Shown one piece after another: positions 1 to 13,000 of a stretch of 64,000 nucleotides of DNA (positions within the stretch are counted from its first letter, which is position 1; every line of letters starts with the position of its first letter). The stretch comes from Nematostella vectensis. Its lineage: Eukaryota; Cnidaria; Anthozoa; Actiniaria; Edwardsiidae. Position numbers and translations under genes: made by a program. The notes under the pieces are model-generated. The model saw only the letters and a program-made list of their open reading frames with translations, made no database searches and was not told the origin of the DNA. The stretch lies in NCBI RefSeq assembly GCF_932526225.1, contig NC_064047.1:10956494-11020493 (forward strand), in the 5' to 3' direction.

Positions 1-935
1 TGACAGCTATGGCCTTCGTCGTTGGGAGGTATAATATACGTAACACCAGTTAACACATATCCCACTGCCTTTAGCCCATTATGACAGCTATGGCCTTAGT
101 CGTTAGGAGGTATAATATACGTAACACCAGTTAACACATATCCCACTGCCTTTAGCCCATTATGACAGCTATGGCCTTTGTCGTTAGAAGGTATAATATA
201 CGTAACACCAGTTAACACATATCCCACTGCCTTTAGCCCATTATGACAGCTATGGCCTTCGTCGTTGGGAGGTATAATATACGTAACACCAGTTAACACA
301 TATCCCACTGCCTTTAGCCCATTATGACAGCTATGGCCTTAGTCGTTAGGAGGTATAATATACGTAACACCAGTTAACACATATCCCACTGCCTTTAGCC
401 CATTATGACAGCTATGGCCTTTGTCGTTAGAAGGTATAATATACGTAACACCAGTTAACACATATCCCACTCACTTTAGCCCATTATGACAGCTATGGCC
501 TTCGTCGTTAGAAGGTATAATATACGTTACACCAGTTAACACATATCACACTGCCTTATGCGCATTATGACAGCTATGGCCTTCGTCGTTAAAAGGTATA
601 ATATACGTAACACCAGTTAACACATATCGCACTGCCTTATGCGCATTATGACAGCTATGGCCTTCGTCGTCAGAAGGTATAATATACGTAACACCAGTTA
701 AAAAAATATCCCACTGCCTTATGTGCATTATGACAGCTATGGCCTTCGTCGTTAGAAGGATAATATACGTAACACCAGTTAACACATATCCCACTGCCTT
801 TAGCCCATTATGACAGCTATGGCCTTCGTCGTTGGGAGGTAAAATATACGTAACACCAGTTAACACATATCGCACTGCCTTTAGCCCATTATGAAAGCTA
901 TGGCCTTCGTCGTTAGGAGGTATAACATACTGAGT
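1..935. repeat. 81-bp tandem repeat (minisatellite), ~11.5 copies
   Basis: Units start at 1, 82, 163 and so on with an 81-bp period and few substitutions. The period is a multiple of three. On the minus strand each unit encodes a 27-residue repeat containing YVLTGVTYIIPPND followed by EGHSCHNGLKAV. The rightmost units (546-935) are in frame with the last exon of the SMCR8-like gene. A TGA at 546-548 ends that frame, although the array continues leftwards beyond the window edge. One unit near 750-780 lost bases, shifting the frame locally before it is restored. Confidence 0.95.
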
Positions 936-1004
936 TTGAACCATACCTTGTTCACTTGAGTGGAAGAAGTCGATCTGTTGGTCCTTCAAAACTTCACAAA
1001 AATA
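546..1004 (-). CDS. SMCR8: SMCR8-like last exon, running into the 81-bp coding minisatellite
   Basis: The acceptor TTTGTAG lies just above 1004. The exon starts YFCEVLKDQQIDFF in phase 0 and joins the previous exon's LEIHFSDAKIIQ. Together they resemble the human C-terminal helix around VVQYLAELLKLHY, as I recall it. About 25 residues in, the reading frame enters the 27-residue tandem repeat and stops at TGA 546-548, giving 152 codons. Vertebrate SMCR8 ends soon after this helix, so the repeat tail is an addition or replacement of the normal C-terminus. The original stop may have been lost when the satellite expanded. The splice and phase fit are good; whether the repeat tail is made as protein is an inference. 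Confidence 0.65.
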   Translation of the reverse strand, partial: YFCEVLKDQQIDFFHSSEQGMVQTQYVIPPNDEGHSFHNGLKAVRYVLTGVTYILPPNDEGHSCHNGLKAVGYVLTGVTYIILLTTKAIAVIMHIRQWDIFLTGVTYIIPSDDEGHSCHNAHKAVRYVLTGVTYIIPFNDEGHSCHNAHKAV

Positions 1005-4000
1005 CTACAAATAATACAACAAAAGAAGTAACAATCAGTTTTAACAAATACAGCATTAAATTGGGGAATATTACAGACATTCTTTAGTGTACCAAAAGGA
1101 AAAAGGCGGATGGGTACAACAGATAAATCAGAGGCAGTTAGAGGGAAGGGGGTTTAAGGAAGATGGGCTGAAAACGCACAGTACCATCTTGTTACCTGAA
1201 TGATCTTAGCGTCTGAAAAGTGAATCTCAAGTCTATTTAGAACTTCAACCTCGTCCTAGAATGAGCGAAATACAAAATACTTTATGAGCTCAACTAACAA
1301 GTAATGGTAACAGCTTATTAGGTAGAGTAAAAGGTGATGAATTAATCCCCAAACTCCTTTTATCCAGTAGACAATTACAACTGTATACAGCGTAGCCTGG
1401 GCAGATTGTAGCCCTGTGCAGTATTTGCCTCTCACCAATGGGTTACGGGTTCAATTGCTGGCTTCGACGCGAATTGATTTTTTTGGTTCTCGCTTATGCT
1501 CGAGTTTTTTGGTTCTCGCTTTTGCTCCGAGAGGTATTCTACGGGTTATCCGGCTTTCGTCTTAACATTAACAAGCAAATCCGATCTAAATTGTATTCTT
1601 TGTCAGATATTAGTCGCTTGGAGGCTGCGTGAGGCGCTTTCTATGCTATGGTCTCGACAAAATAGGGGACTGGCGCTAATAGATCACGTGACTGTTTGGG
1701 TGGCAAACTAGCGCGCGCTCAGGTTATAGCGGCAAAATAACAGCAACAAAGAGCAACTTATTCAGCGCTTACGAAAAAAGCCAGATTGTTTTTATTCAAA
1801 GTTCAGTTACATTTTTCATTTCTGATTTTTTTCTTTGATAATTTTGTTTTGAATTTGCCACCCATAAAGGTCACGTGATCTCTTAGCGCAAGTCTACTGC
1901 AAGGAGGGTAATAAACTACCCGAATTCATTTAAGACTTACACTCGGTTGCTTCACCTGCGAACGATCCCTATAAAAAAAAGTGTCTTATGTTAGTATCTG
2001 GTCCACCAAGTAAATGCGTCGCATCGTTTCTGAGGTAACTCACCCATAATTGCACGTGCACTTGTTCGGCCCGTTTAGGCAATGAGCATAATAGTAGACG
2101 TACGCTTTGGATGCAAACTCAAGAAATACGCTTTAAATAAAAGCAAGGTACTTGGTGAGTTTATATTAGAGCTAATATCATAATAGATTCTAGAACTCTG
2201 ATTTAAGATGGCGTGATAATCTCCACCATCATCAGTAGTATCATCATTACCATCACCACCATTATCATTTCCAAAATCACCATCATCACCACCACCGCCA
2301 TCATCATCATCACCACCACCATCATCATCATTACCATCATCGCCATTCATCACCACCACCAGAATTATCATCATTATTATAATCATCACCACCACCATCA
2401 CCATCACCATCACTATCACCACCACCATCACTATCACCATCACCACCGCCATCATCATCTACAACACCACCACCATCACCATCACCACCGCCATCATCAT
2501 CACCATGACCATCACCACCGCCATCATCATCTACAACAGCATCACCATCAGCATCACCGCCACCATCACTATCACCATCACCACCGCCATCATCACCACC
2601 ATCACTATCACCACCACCATCATCGCCATTCATCACCACCACCAGAATCATCATCATTATCATAATCATCACCACCACCATCACCATCACTATCACCACC
2701 ACCATTACTATCACCATCACCACCGCCATCATCATCTACAACACCATCACCATCACCATCACCACCGCCATCACCATCACCATCACCATCACCATCACCA
2801 TCACCATCACCATCACCATCACCATCACCATCACCATCACCATCACCATCACCGCCACCGCCACCACCGCCATCATCACCACCGCCACCGCCACCGCCAT
2901 CATCACCACCACCACCACCACCGCCATCATCATCTACAACATTAAAAGTCACCAACAGCAAGTCACTACCCTACCTGTGAATAAAAGCCACAAGGGATGT
3001 GTTCGTCTGAAAACGAAAAAAGGCAATTCAGAAAATCATCCGTTTAGATCCTTCACATCTTTTAATCTATTTTATTTTTTTTTATTATCAAAAAGGAAAC
3101 TGAGCAGGGGATAGAATACGTCTGGGCGAATAAGGGCATAGCTTCTCATATGAAATGTCGATCAGCCATCCATTTGTTATTCATTACATGTTGTTTCTCC
3201 TATCAAAACAAATGTCCAATCCAAACCCAACCGCCATTGTTTAGAATTCGGTAATGTATACATTCATTCAGTCCCATGTATGTCGAAGTACTTGTTTGTT
3301 TTGTTTTTTCTATTGCCTACCCAACAAAATTTAACAAAATACGACTGAATGATTTATTGATCGATCGATCGATCGGTTGGTCGGTTGGTTGATTGATTGA
3401 TTGAAAATATAAAGGTTCATTTGTATTGCATTATACAGGCTGATACCTGGTTAACGATCTTTGATTGAAAGGCTCTCAGTTACCAGCTTTATATAACCCA
3501 TGGACATTCATACTTAGTGTGACTCGTTACCCTTTAAGTGTAAAATGATGGCGTGACGGCCTTCTTTGACTCTAAAAGCGGTTTGAATACTCTACATTTA
3601 ATGATAAATTAAAAAAATAAAATAAAAGTCTCTCAGTCAATGCGTTGTTCTACTCAAAGTAAAGTAACACCAGAATTCATAAGTCTCAGGGTTTTGCAAG
3701 ACCCCAAAACATGTGCTAACATATTGGTGAGACACAAAACAAAACTGCTTACCGGCCAAGCGTTCCGAGAATTGAATATTGTACTGAGGAATATCCCCTG
3801 CGATAAAAAGAGAAGGCATTTGAATAATATCCCTAGCATAACCTTACTTGGCCTTCTATTTGGAATTCCTGTGGTTTTGAATAATGACCCTAGTCTGACC
3901 TTACTTGGCCTTCTATTTGGGATTCCTGTGGTCATTTAGGGTGAAGACCACGAAAAGCTTGCAGTCTACAACAGGGAGCCCAGCAATGAATCGCGTACCT

Positions 4001-7000
4001 TGTAAGGAGGAGTCAACAAGCAGCTCGTCTCAAAGTCTAAGACAGATACATATCTCTGCAACAAGCAAACAAGGCAATATCTCAAAGATCTGTTCAAATC
4101 AGGTTGCATTGCAGAATCAATGTGAAGTAAAGCGCGGTTCTTGATTTAAAGATTACCGATCAACCATTCCTTTGTTTCGTTTAAAATACAACGGTTAATC
4201 GTCAAGAAAGCTTCAATAAAATCACCAACGATTGAAGTGTAATACCATATTAACGATATTTGATTAAAATAATATCTGTACTTGCTTGAATTAACCAATG
4301 AAAATGGGATCTTTGAGTGACTAGGTCTGGTGTGGGCGCGTAAAACTGCGGCGTGCTTGTTCTTCTATAACAGGATTTAGTTCGCTAATTGGAGTGCACA
4401 TCTCATTTGTATCGATTTCTGAAAGATTCCTCACAAATTTCGAAACTAACTCTCTGTCCCACCTTATCTTTACCTTTACGGACTTTGGCAGCATGTTGCC
4501 ATGACGACTCTTACACAGCCCTGCGAGCTTGAGTGACGCGAGGTCTGTCACGTGAAGGGGCTTGCGCCGCCATGGAAACACAACCCAGCCATTTGCACTA
4601 TGAACAATACATACAAGGTTAACAGATTCATACGCTAAACAACTGTGTTATATCGATTTCCAACCTTGAATCCTACCTCGTCTTCTGAGGCACAAACATC
4701 CAAAGAGCAGAAACCAGCAAACGCACCTCCCTGCATTACAAAAAGTGCGTTTATTGAGCTTATTTATTGGTACCTTGAGAAGCAAGTTCGCAAGCATCAA
4801 GTCGTGGCATTGGACATCATTTGGCAGCTCCGTAAATTTTACTTCTGACTTGTGAGTTCGTGGAAAGTTTATTTTCAGTGCTAATGATATATCTGACCGC
4901 GAGTTATTCTGATAATTTATATAGCTCTATTTATATATATGAATTGTCCGAAGACAGAAAAACACCATATTGTGCATATACCTAACAACAGGTCCTCCTA
5001 ATACTACTTAACATACCATGCCATGATATAGGCATGAAATATAAATAGATAACACTGGAAACAGTGAAGGTAAAGCTACTAATTCATAATCAAACAAACG
5101 ATTATTGAAATACAAAGGTTTGGGATTTAAGGCTAGCTGCTTTGCAGTAATAATATCCCGTATTTTAGATTTTACCGTTCATTTGATGAATCGGCCATGA
5201 TCACCACAGGCCTTCCACTCATCAGGGCGAACGCGAGGTGGATTCCAAAAATGAAGTGGTTCTTGAAGTCCAACACTCGGCTCAGGACTGGAACCGAGGC
5301 AGAAAGTATTAGAGGCAAAGTAGAGTTGCAGAAACTTGGACTCCTACAAAGGTACAAGCTACAAGGCACGGTTTTTACCAGATGCGTTGCTGGCCGGTTG
5401 ACAGACTTCCTCCACGTAACACCTTAATGGAGTCTTCTCGAGTTTGCTAGACAAGAGCATTAAATTAGTTACCTTCCTTAATGTGTAAACCAAGACAAGA
5501 ACCTTCCCCTGTTTCCCCAAGCATGAGTGGGCGTTTTTCTAATTTATTTTTATTTTTTTAATACAAGCACTGAATTCTTTCTAGAATCACATATTGAAGA
5601 ATGGCTTCTAAATGCACGTTGAAGTCACGAGCTCATCACAAACTTACAGTACCTTGTCGCATTAGGCTTTCGATGCATTGAATCTGAAGAAATCGTTTAG
5701 GAAGAAAAAAAACACGTTAAACTATTAGATTAGCTATATCGTAGAGATACGGGCAACAGAAAACAAATTTAAACATTTAATGTGCAAAAGTGTTTTTCAA
5801 AATCCTGTGCAACAAAATGTAAATGTAATAGTGTAATAGCCAAGCTAGAACAAAAGAGATAAAAAAAACATTTCAGTTTACTAGTACTAAATAAACTAAA
5901 TAGTATTTCACGGGTTTTTGAAAACCACTTTAAATAGTACGCAATAACTATCAGTCATAGGACCTTTGTTATTCTAGGGGTTCGGATAGAACTAATTGCA
6001 TCAGAATGTCTTTAACACAGAATTGTAGCGCCCTAAACAACTTTTAAAAAAGTGGCGATAAACATGCTCTTTTGTCAACATCTAGGATTCTAATATAGCT
6101 CACGAGCGCACCACTGGAAATTCGGTTCTAGTCTCCAGTGAGTACAACTTTTTCTTAATAAAGATAAGTAACCGCCCAGGAGTACCATTGTCTCACCTCC
6201 CTGCTTGATAACCGGGTTAACGGACCTAAAAGAGACCGCACTTTCACTGAGGGACTTCTCTTGTCCGGACCCTACAAGATTATGCGTCTCTTCTGTGTGA
6301 ATACGTGATGGGTTTGGGGCTAAACTAGGGTCCAGTCTCTGGCGGAAGTCGACGTCGCGCGGTCGCTGCATGGATGGTAGATTTTCCAGACTGTAACTCT
6401 TTCTAGACAACTGGTTTAGAGGTTGGTTTTGGCGATTAATCTGAGATAGAGCCCAGAATGTGGGTTCAGTGAAGTTAACGTCTTTCACATTGAAAAAAAT
6501 GAACTAAATTTAATTTTATCTGGTTAGGGCATCTAGCCCACACTTCATAAACTTGCCAACACTTACTAAATCTTTGTAAAGAAATGTGTTTGGGGGGGAC
6601 TGGGTAGTTTCAGTGAAACGGCCTGGGAGGCCCGGATCCCCCCTCCGGGCCTCCCAGCCCCGTCTCTATATGTCAGGCAGATAATGTTTCGCGTACATAA
6701 ACAATCGGCAAAAGCTAATGTAGGCCAAATCGATTTCACGTACATAAACAATCGGCAAAAGTTAATGTAGGCAAAATAGATTTCGCGTACACGAATAATC
6801 AATTAGGGCCGCAGGTGTTTCGCGTGCACGAATAATAATTAGGGCTGCAGGTGTTTCGCGTTCATGAATAATTAGGGCGTAGGCCGGGCGCGTGCAAGCC
6901 CAAGGACCTGCGCGTACACGACTTTTTGGGGCAAATGGCGGTGGGGCCGCGAAAACGAGGAGGGCCGCCAACCTACGGAGCGTGGAATAACCGTTTTTCG

Positions 7001-10000
7001 GCCGTGAGTTCAAAGCCGCCGGCGTGGCGTTTAAACCTGAGTTCTACTCGAACACCTCGCTCCCGAACTCCTCGCGAATTTTTCGCAGTCTCTTTTTCAT
7101 CCTTTCGCGTGCCACCAGGGAGGGCCCTTTCCCGCTTTTTTTATCATGCGGTGCGAGGCCGTGTCGAGCTCTGATAGCGGCCTTGAGCGCGTTGTATCTC
7201 TCTTGTTCCTGAAGTATTAGCCGAAACTCTTCGTCTGAGATACGCCCGTCTTGCAGAGCCTTAGAGACCAGCTCGCTGATCGAGTTTTTCTTACTCTCGA
7301 CTAGAACCATCGTGTCTTCGTGTTTAGCCACCTTGCTCGTAAGGCCCCTAGAGACCACCCCCGCGCCCGCGCCCACGACACCGACCAGCCCAGCGACCCC
7401 TGCCAGCGGAGCGCCGATCAGAACCCCTATCCCACTCAAAGAGACTCCCAGCCCGGCGCTGGAAAGCGCCCCTGCAGCGATGCCGGATGCCACAGACACA
7501 GCATGGGTAACGGCGAAGGCGCGCTTATACTTCTTCCGCACCTGTCGATAATGCGTTATCTCATTGTCTAGAACCGCCTGAGTGTCACGTATTACCTGGA
7601 GTCGGAAACTTTGCGCGTCGCCGCCGGTGCTTGCCGGAGCGGTAGGCGTTTGCGGGGGGTGGGCACTGGGGAGCGGGGGATATATGGACATGCCACCGCT
7701 GCTAACGTCGCTGTTCGCCATGCCTGTTATGTCGGGCCTAGGTTAGCTCTAAAACGAGGCGAACAGGCTTGTCCTTAAAGTCCACCCGTCTACCGCGGTC
7801 ATCCCCGATCCATATTCGGATACTCGAGACAAACTCAGAGGAAGACGCAGCGACACAAATGGGGATGTCGGGCCCATAGACGACTTTCTCGTGCGGCCTC
7901 CCAGGGGTTTCTAAGCAAGCGAGAACGTTTGAAGGCTCGTCTAAGGCGAGGCACTGCGAGCGGTCTACGATGTCGCAGAAGATGTAGAAGGCCTCTAATT
8001 TCGGCAAAGTCACCTTAAGTGGGGGGCCCCCAAGGGCAGTGCGAGGTCCCGCTTACCCATCTGATCGTCTTTAGCCTCTAGGCCAAATAGTGCGCAAAGC
8101 TCGGCGTTCAGGAACACAATGCCTGTGGGCACGAGCACGATCTTCCCGGTGAGGGGATCCAGCTTCGCGGTCAGAATCTGGCTCTTAGCGCGGTTGATCG
8201 TCTCCACGATGGACTCGGCCGTGTGGTGCCCGGCTGGCAGAGTAGCGATGGTCGGGAGAGAGTCTATAGTCGTTATCTGCTGCTCCCGCTCGAGATTATA
8301 CCAGCTGTTAAACAGCGAGCACTTCCGGAGCGCCACAAAGCGCGGGCGCCTTATCGGCTGCCCGAAGAAGAGCGTCAGTTCACCTCCGGTGAACACAGCG
8401 TGTAGGACCACCATTGTGTTGAACATAGCCCACCTCGTGTCTAATAGGGCTGAGCATGGATTGGGAAGGCTGGCAGATGCTGAACGAGGTCCCCCGAAGG
8501 AAGGAGGAGGAGACGAAGAAGGCGGCAGTTGCGGCGGGAGCGTCTATAGCCGAACATATCAAACACGCTATAGCCGAACAAGCCAAAAAACCGGTTTCCC
8601 TAGGTTTTCCTAGGTCTCTGACCCTCGCGCAAAAGCTGCTCTACGCCGTGCCCGCGACCCCCGTGGAGAGCACGGCCTCAGACATCACCCCACTACTCAC
8701 GCATCTGGAAATACACGTGGCTGAGGACAAATCATTCACGACTAGGGTCCGAGACATATTCAAAGAGACAGTAGTCACGCACAAGTCCGCCAAGGAGTCT
8801 CGCCGGTGGCTATCGGAGCCATCCTATGGGTATTGGCCACAGCAACTCAACTTTGCGGTCTGGTGCGCAACCGCCGGATGTGGGGTGTCCCTAACTGACC
8901 CCACTTTCGCCACGCTCCCTTCTGTCATCAGGGGATTTCTAAGGTTTCACGTCTACTTCACCACCCGGAGGATACTCTACGAGCTAGGCGTCCCCCTGCC
9001 TGGCGACAGCCCGTTCGCGCAAAAAAGGTAACCCCTACAAGAAGGCCGCTTTCCAGCGTCTATGCATAGAGTTCGGTTTGCCGCGTAAGCCGGACTTCCG
9101 ATGGAAAGGCGGGCGGAACCATGGGCTAGGCGATGTGTTTGTGTTCTACCCGGGGGAGGGGTATCGCAACGTGCACGTGATCCGCGGCTACGACACGGCG
9201 GCGGACGAGTACCCGAGCCACCTCAATCTGTTTAGCGACGAAGGTGGGACGTACAATAGTGGGAAGCAGGTGGGTTACATACGCAACGACGACCACGGGG
9301 GTGTGCAATATAGCTGGTTTGCGCTTCCCAAAGGCGAGGGGCTGACAAAAGCAGGGCTAGGGAGACTCGACCGCTCGGTCGAGGCGTTCGTCTACACAGT
9401 GCTTGGCGCGCAGGTAAACGTCCGTTCCTCCATCGCAGGGGCCGGTGGGCCGGCCATGGAGGCGCAGGCGGAGTTCACGGAGCTGCTCGAAGACGCGATC
9501 ATAGAAAACGACATCGCTCAAAGCGTGCAAAGGTACCAGTTAGCCGTGCAGGAGGCCAAGGTGAGACTGAGTCTTGCGGTTGCAGCAGGTGTGTAGATGA
9601 TGCCGAGCGATCTGGTGATAAACACGCAAAGCGTCGTGGGCTACAACAATAAGCTGCAGAAAGCCACGGACTCCATGAAGCTTGGCGCAAACGCGATCAA
9701 CACCGAGACAAAGCCAGTCGGTGCTCATAACATGGCTGGTGGGCATCCTAGGGTGCAACACGCGACTGACCACGCGCCGCCCCGGCGGCAAAGCACCCCT
9801 GCGAAAGTGCACGCGGAGGGCGCGGCCCCTACCCTGTCGGGCGAGAAAAGTGACCACACCGCCCTCAAGGTAGGGTTGTCGGTGCTCGTGGTGGCCGCGG
9901 CGTATTACTTGTTCCGATGACTGCTTTACATTCGACGAACCAAGAACGCGGCTACGGCTAGAATGAGCAGCCACGCATTTTCGCCAAGAAATTTCACCGC

Positions 10001-13000
10001 TTCCCCTGCAGCCTTAAACACGAAGTTCGCGATGCTGCCTACTAGCCCGGGGAGAAGTTCGCCCAGCTTTTTACCGATGGCCTTAAGCCCGTTACCGACC
10101 CCTCTGGCCACGGAGGAGAGCGACCTGCCGAGCGACGTCACAATGGCCGCGATCGTCGTCGCTACGGCCAACCCGGTAGCGGTGACGGTAAAGCCGTACT
10201 TTTTGAAAATGGCTTTGATTCGCTCTCTTAGCGGCTTTTGGTTCTCGAGCTCTCGGTTTTCGCGTTCTAGTTCGTCAATTTCGGACAGCCTCTCCTCGTT
10301 GCGCTCACGGGCCTCTTGGCGGCTACTCTCTGACGTGTTAGGGTCGTCGATGGTCTCCCTGTCTGTGGCTACCACCCCTCGCAGCTCTTGGACTCGTTCT
10401 GTGTTCTCCCGGATGACCGCGTCTATCTCTGCAACGGACCCCATCGCCAGCTTGAAGACTCTCAGATTTGCAACGTCCTGTCGGACGCCCCCGTCCTCGT
10501 TGAACAGCTTGGTCTTGGTTTAGACCAACCCCCTTTGTCGAGGTTGCGAACCCGTATTAGCGTCTTCCCCCTCCGGTCTGACTGGAACCGTAGCAGATTC
10601 TCGTTAAGGTTTGGGTATTCCTCCCTGAGGAACTGGAGACCGAGTCTTGTCGCTGCACACTCTGCTGAACGAGGTTTCAGCGCTTGCCGTTCCGGCGGTT
10701 TGCGTTGCGCTTCGAGTAGCCATGCTATGCGCAGCATGCATACGCGATGACGTGCTCGTCATTGGGATCGACTCCCCATCGTCGGGGTCAAACGGGATGA
10801 GGGGTGTCGTCTTGTCGTCCCCCGCCCCGCGATCGGCGGACGCGCCCGGCAAGGTATCGTCAATGTCAACGTCAACATCACCCATGATGCGCGCGCATAA
10901 CTCGTGCTATGCTATGTTAGACATGTCTAACAGTCCGCACCATAGCCACGCGACTTCGTACTTTATGTGCATACGCGTATACGATGTCAGTCAGCGATAA
11001 ACTCGACCCCCAGCGAACACCCATAATCCCTCTGGGGTTGAAAGCCGAGAGAACTGTTCACCGGGTCACTCTCAACCCGTCGACGGCCTCCCCAGAGGAG
11101 ACGCTATATGTGGCGGTCCCAAAGCTATCGGAAGGCGTCACGCTCGGCCGCACGCACGGTCTCGAACTCTCCCTCTCAGGCCATGCGAATAATACCGTCG
11201 TGAACAACGTCGGCCGAAATCTCGTGAGCCGTCTGAAAATCACGTTTGCAGGAGAAACGCTCCAGGACACCAGCCGCTACGACGTCTTCAAGACGTATGT
11301 ACTGTACGGCTTTCCGCAGTCTTCACACAGGCAACGGTAGTCGGACTCGAACCAGCGGATGTTCCCTTGTGCCCACTCCTTGAGCATATCGTGAGGCCCC
11401 TCTTTATCTCCCCAGGGCGGGACCTGCCCATAGTCGCCACAACACACTACCTGACACGGCCGCGTGGCGAGATACCCTAGGATGGCGCGTAGCACTTTAG
11501 TCTGCACCTTACAGCACTCGTCAATGATGATTACTTCTGCAAGACGGTCGAGTTTGTGCCCCAGCTCGGAAGGTCTCCACTCCTCTATCGGCTTCTCCGT
11601 TGGTATGCAGAGGTAGTGGTGGTAGGTTTGAGCCTTCACCGCGAGGCGCGGGTTGTTGCGATGGTCGTGGGCGAGGTAGTTCTCGGGGGTGAGCACCACA
11701 GCGTTACGGCCACGGAACATGCTCACCGCCCCCTCGGTCTTCCCCGATCCTCCCTGGCCGGCTAGATACATCCTCGCAGAGGTTGCGGCCACCAGATCGC
11801 ACGGCAGACTCGGCGCAGTGCTTGGCTCCCTAGCCAAGCACCCCGACCTCTTCGGACCCCAAGCCGCCTCAAGCCGCCACTCGTACCCAGGCCTCTTGTG
11901 GCGCCACTCTCCATACCTCGGATTTCGCTCCACGAGCCTCACACCACTGGGCACCGCCTTTGCGTATATGGCATCTGTGCACACTCGGAGGACGTCTTCG
12001 CGAGGGATCCGCCTCAACATGCGTCGCAACGCTATGTTTGTGTACGCCAAGACGAAGGCCCTGATGTGGTACCATTGTGAGCGCCGGACTCCGTCTTTGT
12101 ATTGGATCAGATGAGCCCCGTCGGCATGCTCGAAGTTAAGTAAGTGGTCGGTGCCCGCAAGGAGGTTTGTCAGATACGCGGCTTCCTCACGGTCGCGGAC
12201 TACGATCGAGGACTCGTCGCCATGGCGAGCGCACTTGCCTACGAAACGGACAGCGAGATCTCGACCCTGCGAGTCTTCGCCGCCGGGGCCGGAGTGGGGG
12301 AACTTGATGGAGTCCTTTTTTTCCGACGCTATACAACACCTCCCTCACCGCGGCCATGGCGAGGTCACCCGAGTCTAGCAGGTCCTTGAGCTCTGGCGTG
12401 GTGATCCAGCCCTCGTTTTGTTCCAAGTGCTGCCCTACCCTCCCGGAAGTGTAGGGGTGGCAGGCCTCAGAGAACCCCACTCGGTCAACTGAATGGCCCC
12501 GGTCAGTTGAAGAACCTCGCTCAATGGCCGTCCCGCAACATCCGCGATACGATACAGGTTCGTAGGGAAGCCGTATTTCCGTACCAGATCAATGGCGTCC
12601 GAGGCGCCGCCGAAGACACTGTCCTCGCATCCTAGGTACGCCGCACGCATGTCGATGTGAGCATGAGGCCGCGCCCCTAAGTTTTCCCTGCTATTCCACA
12701 CTTTGGACTCAACCTGCGCCGCTCGCCAGACGTCCCTGTATTTAAGAGGCGTCGGCCTGATGTTTTTTCTTTGGGTCCACTTCTTGAAGCGATACCCTAT
12801 TGCGCCGCCCATCGAGTGCGTAGCTTCGATGTACTCTTGGTAGGCTGGGTGATCATCAGGGAGCCATTGAGGATCATGTCCAGTCTCGTCTGTAAACGCC
12901 CTGTCGATAGCCCATCCGTCTTGTCCCGATCGGTACAGTTTGCCTTCGTGCGTGACTATAACACGCCCACACAGCCAGACCCTCGTGCTTCTGGGGATCG

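Larger units (their letters stand above)
1256..3752. other. SMCR8 3' intron region, one exon group unresolved
   Basis: Human SMCR8 has about 70 residues between the blocks encoded here at 3797-3753 and 1255-1196, so at least one exon should lie here. Candidates on the minus strand are 3009-2978 (strong TTTTCAG acceptor and GTAGGG donor, TNTSLVAFIH) and a stretch near 2205-2110 (reading SSRIYYDISSNINS after an ATCAG acceptor). Neither gives a full phase-consistent chain, so I do not call them. The rest is AT-rich intron plus the CAT/CAC repeat block. Confidence 0.4.

Noticed and set aside
2213-2961. Long open frames (poly-His, poly-Asp/Gly, poly-Met/Val) on both strands
   Set aside because: They are frames through a CAT/CAC microsatellite; all six are open because of the repeat, with no domain or splice support.
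6566-6802. Open frames within the TIRs (also 14687-14878)
   Set aside because: The same peptide appears in both TIRs because they are inverted copies; the frames consist of the iteron repeats, not a gene.
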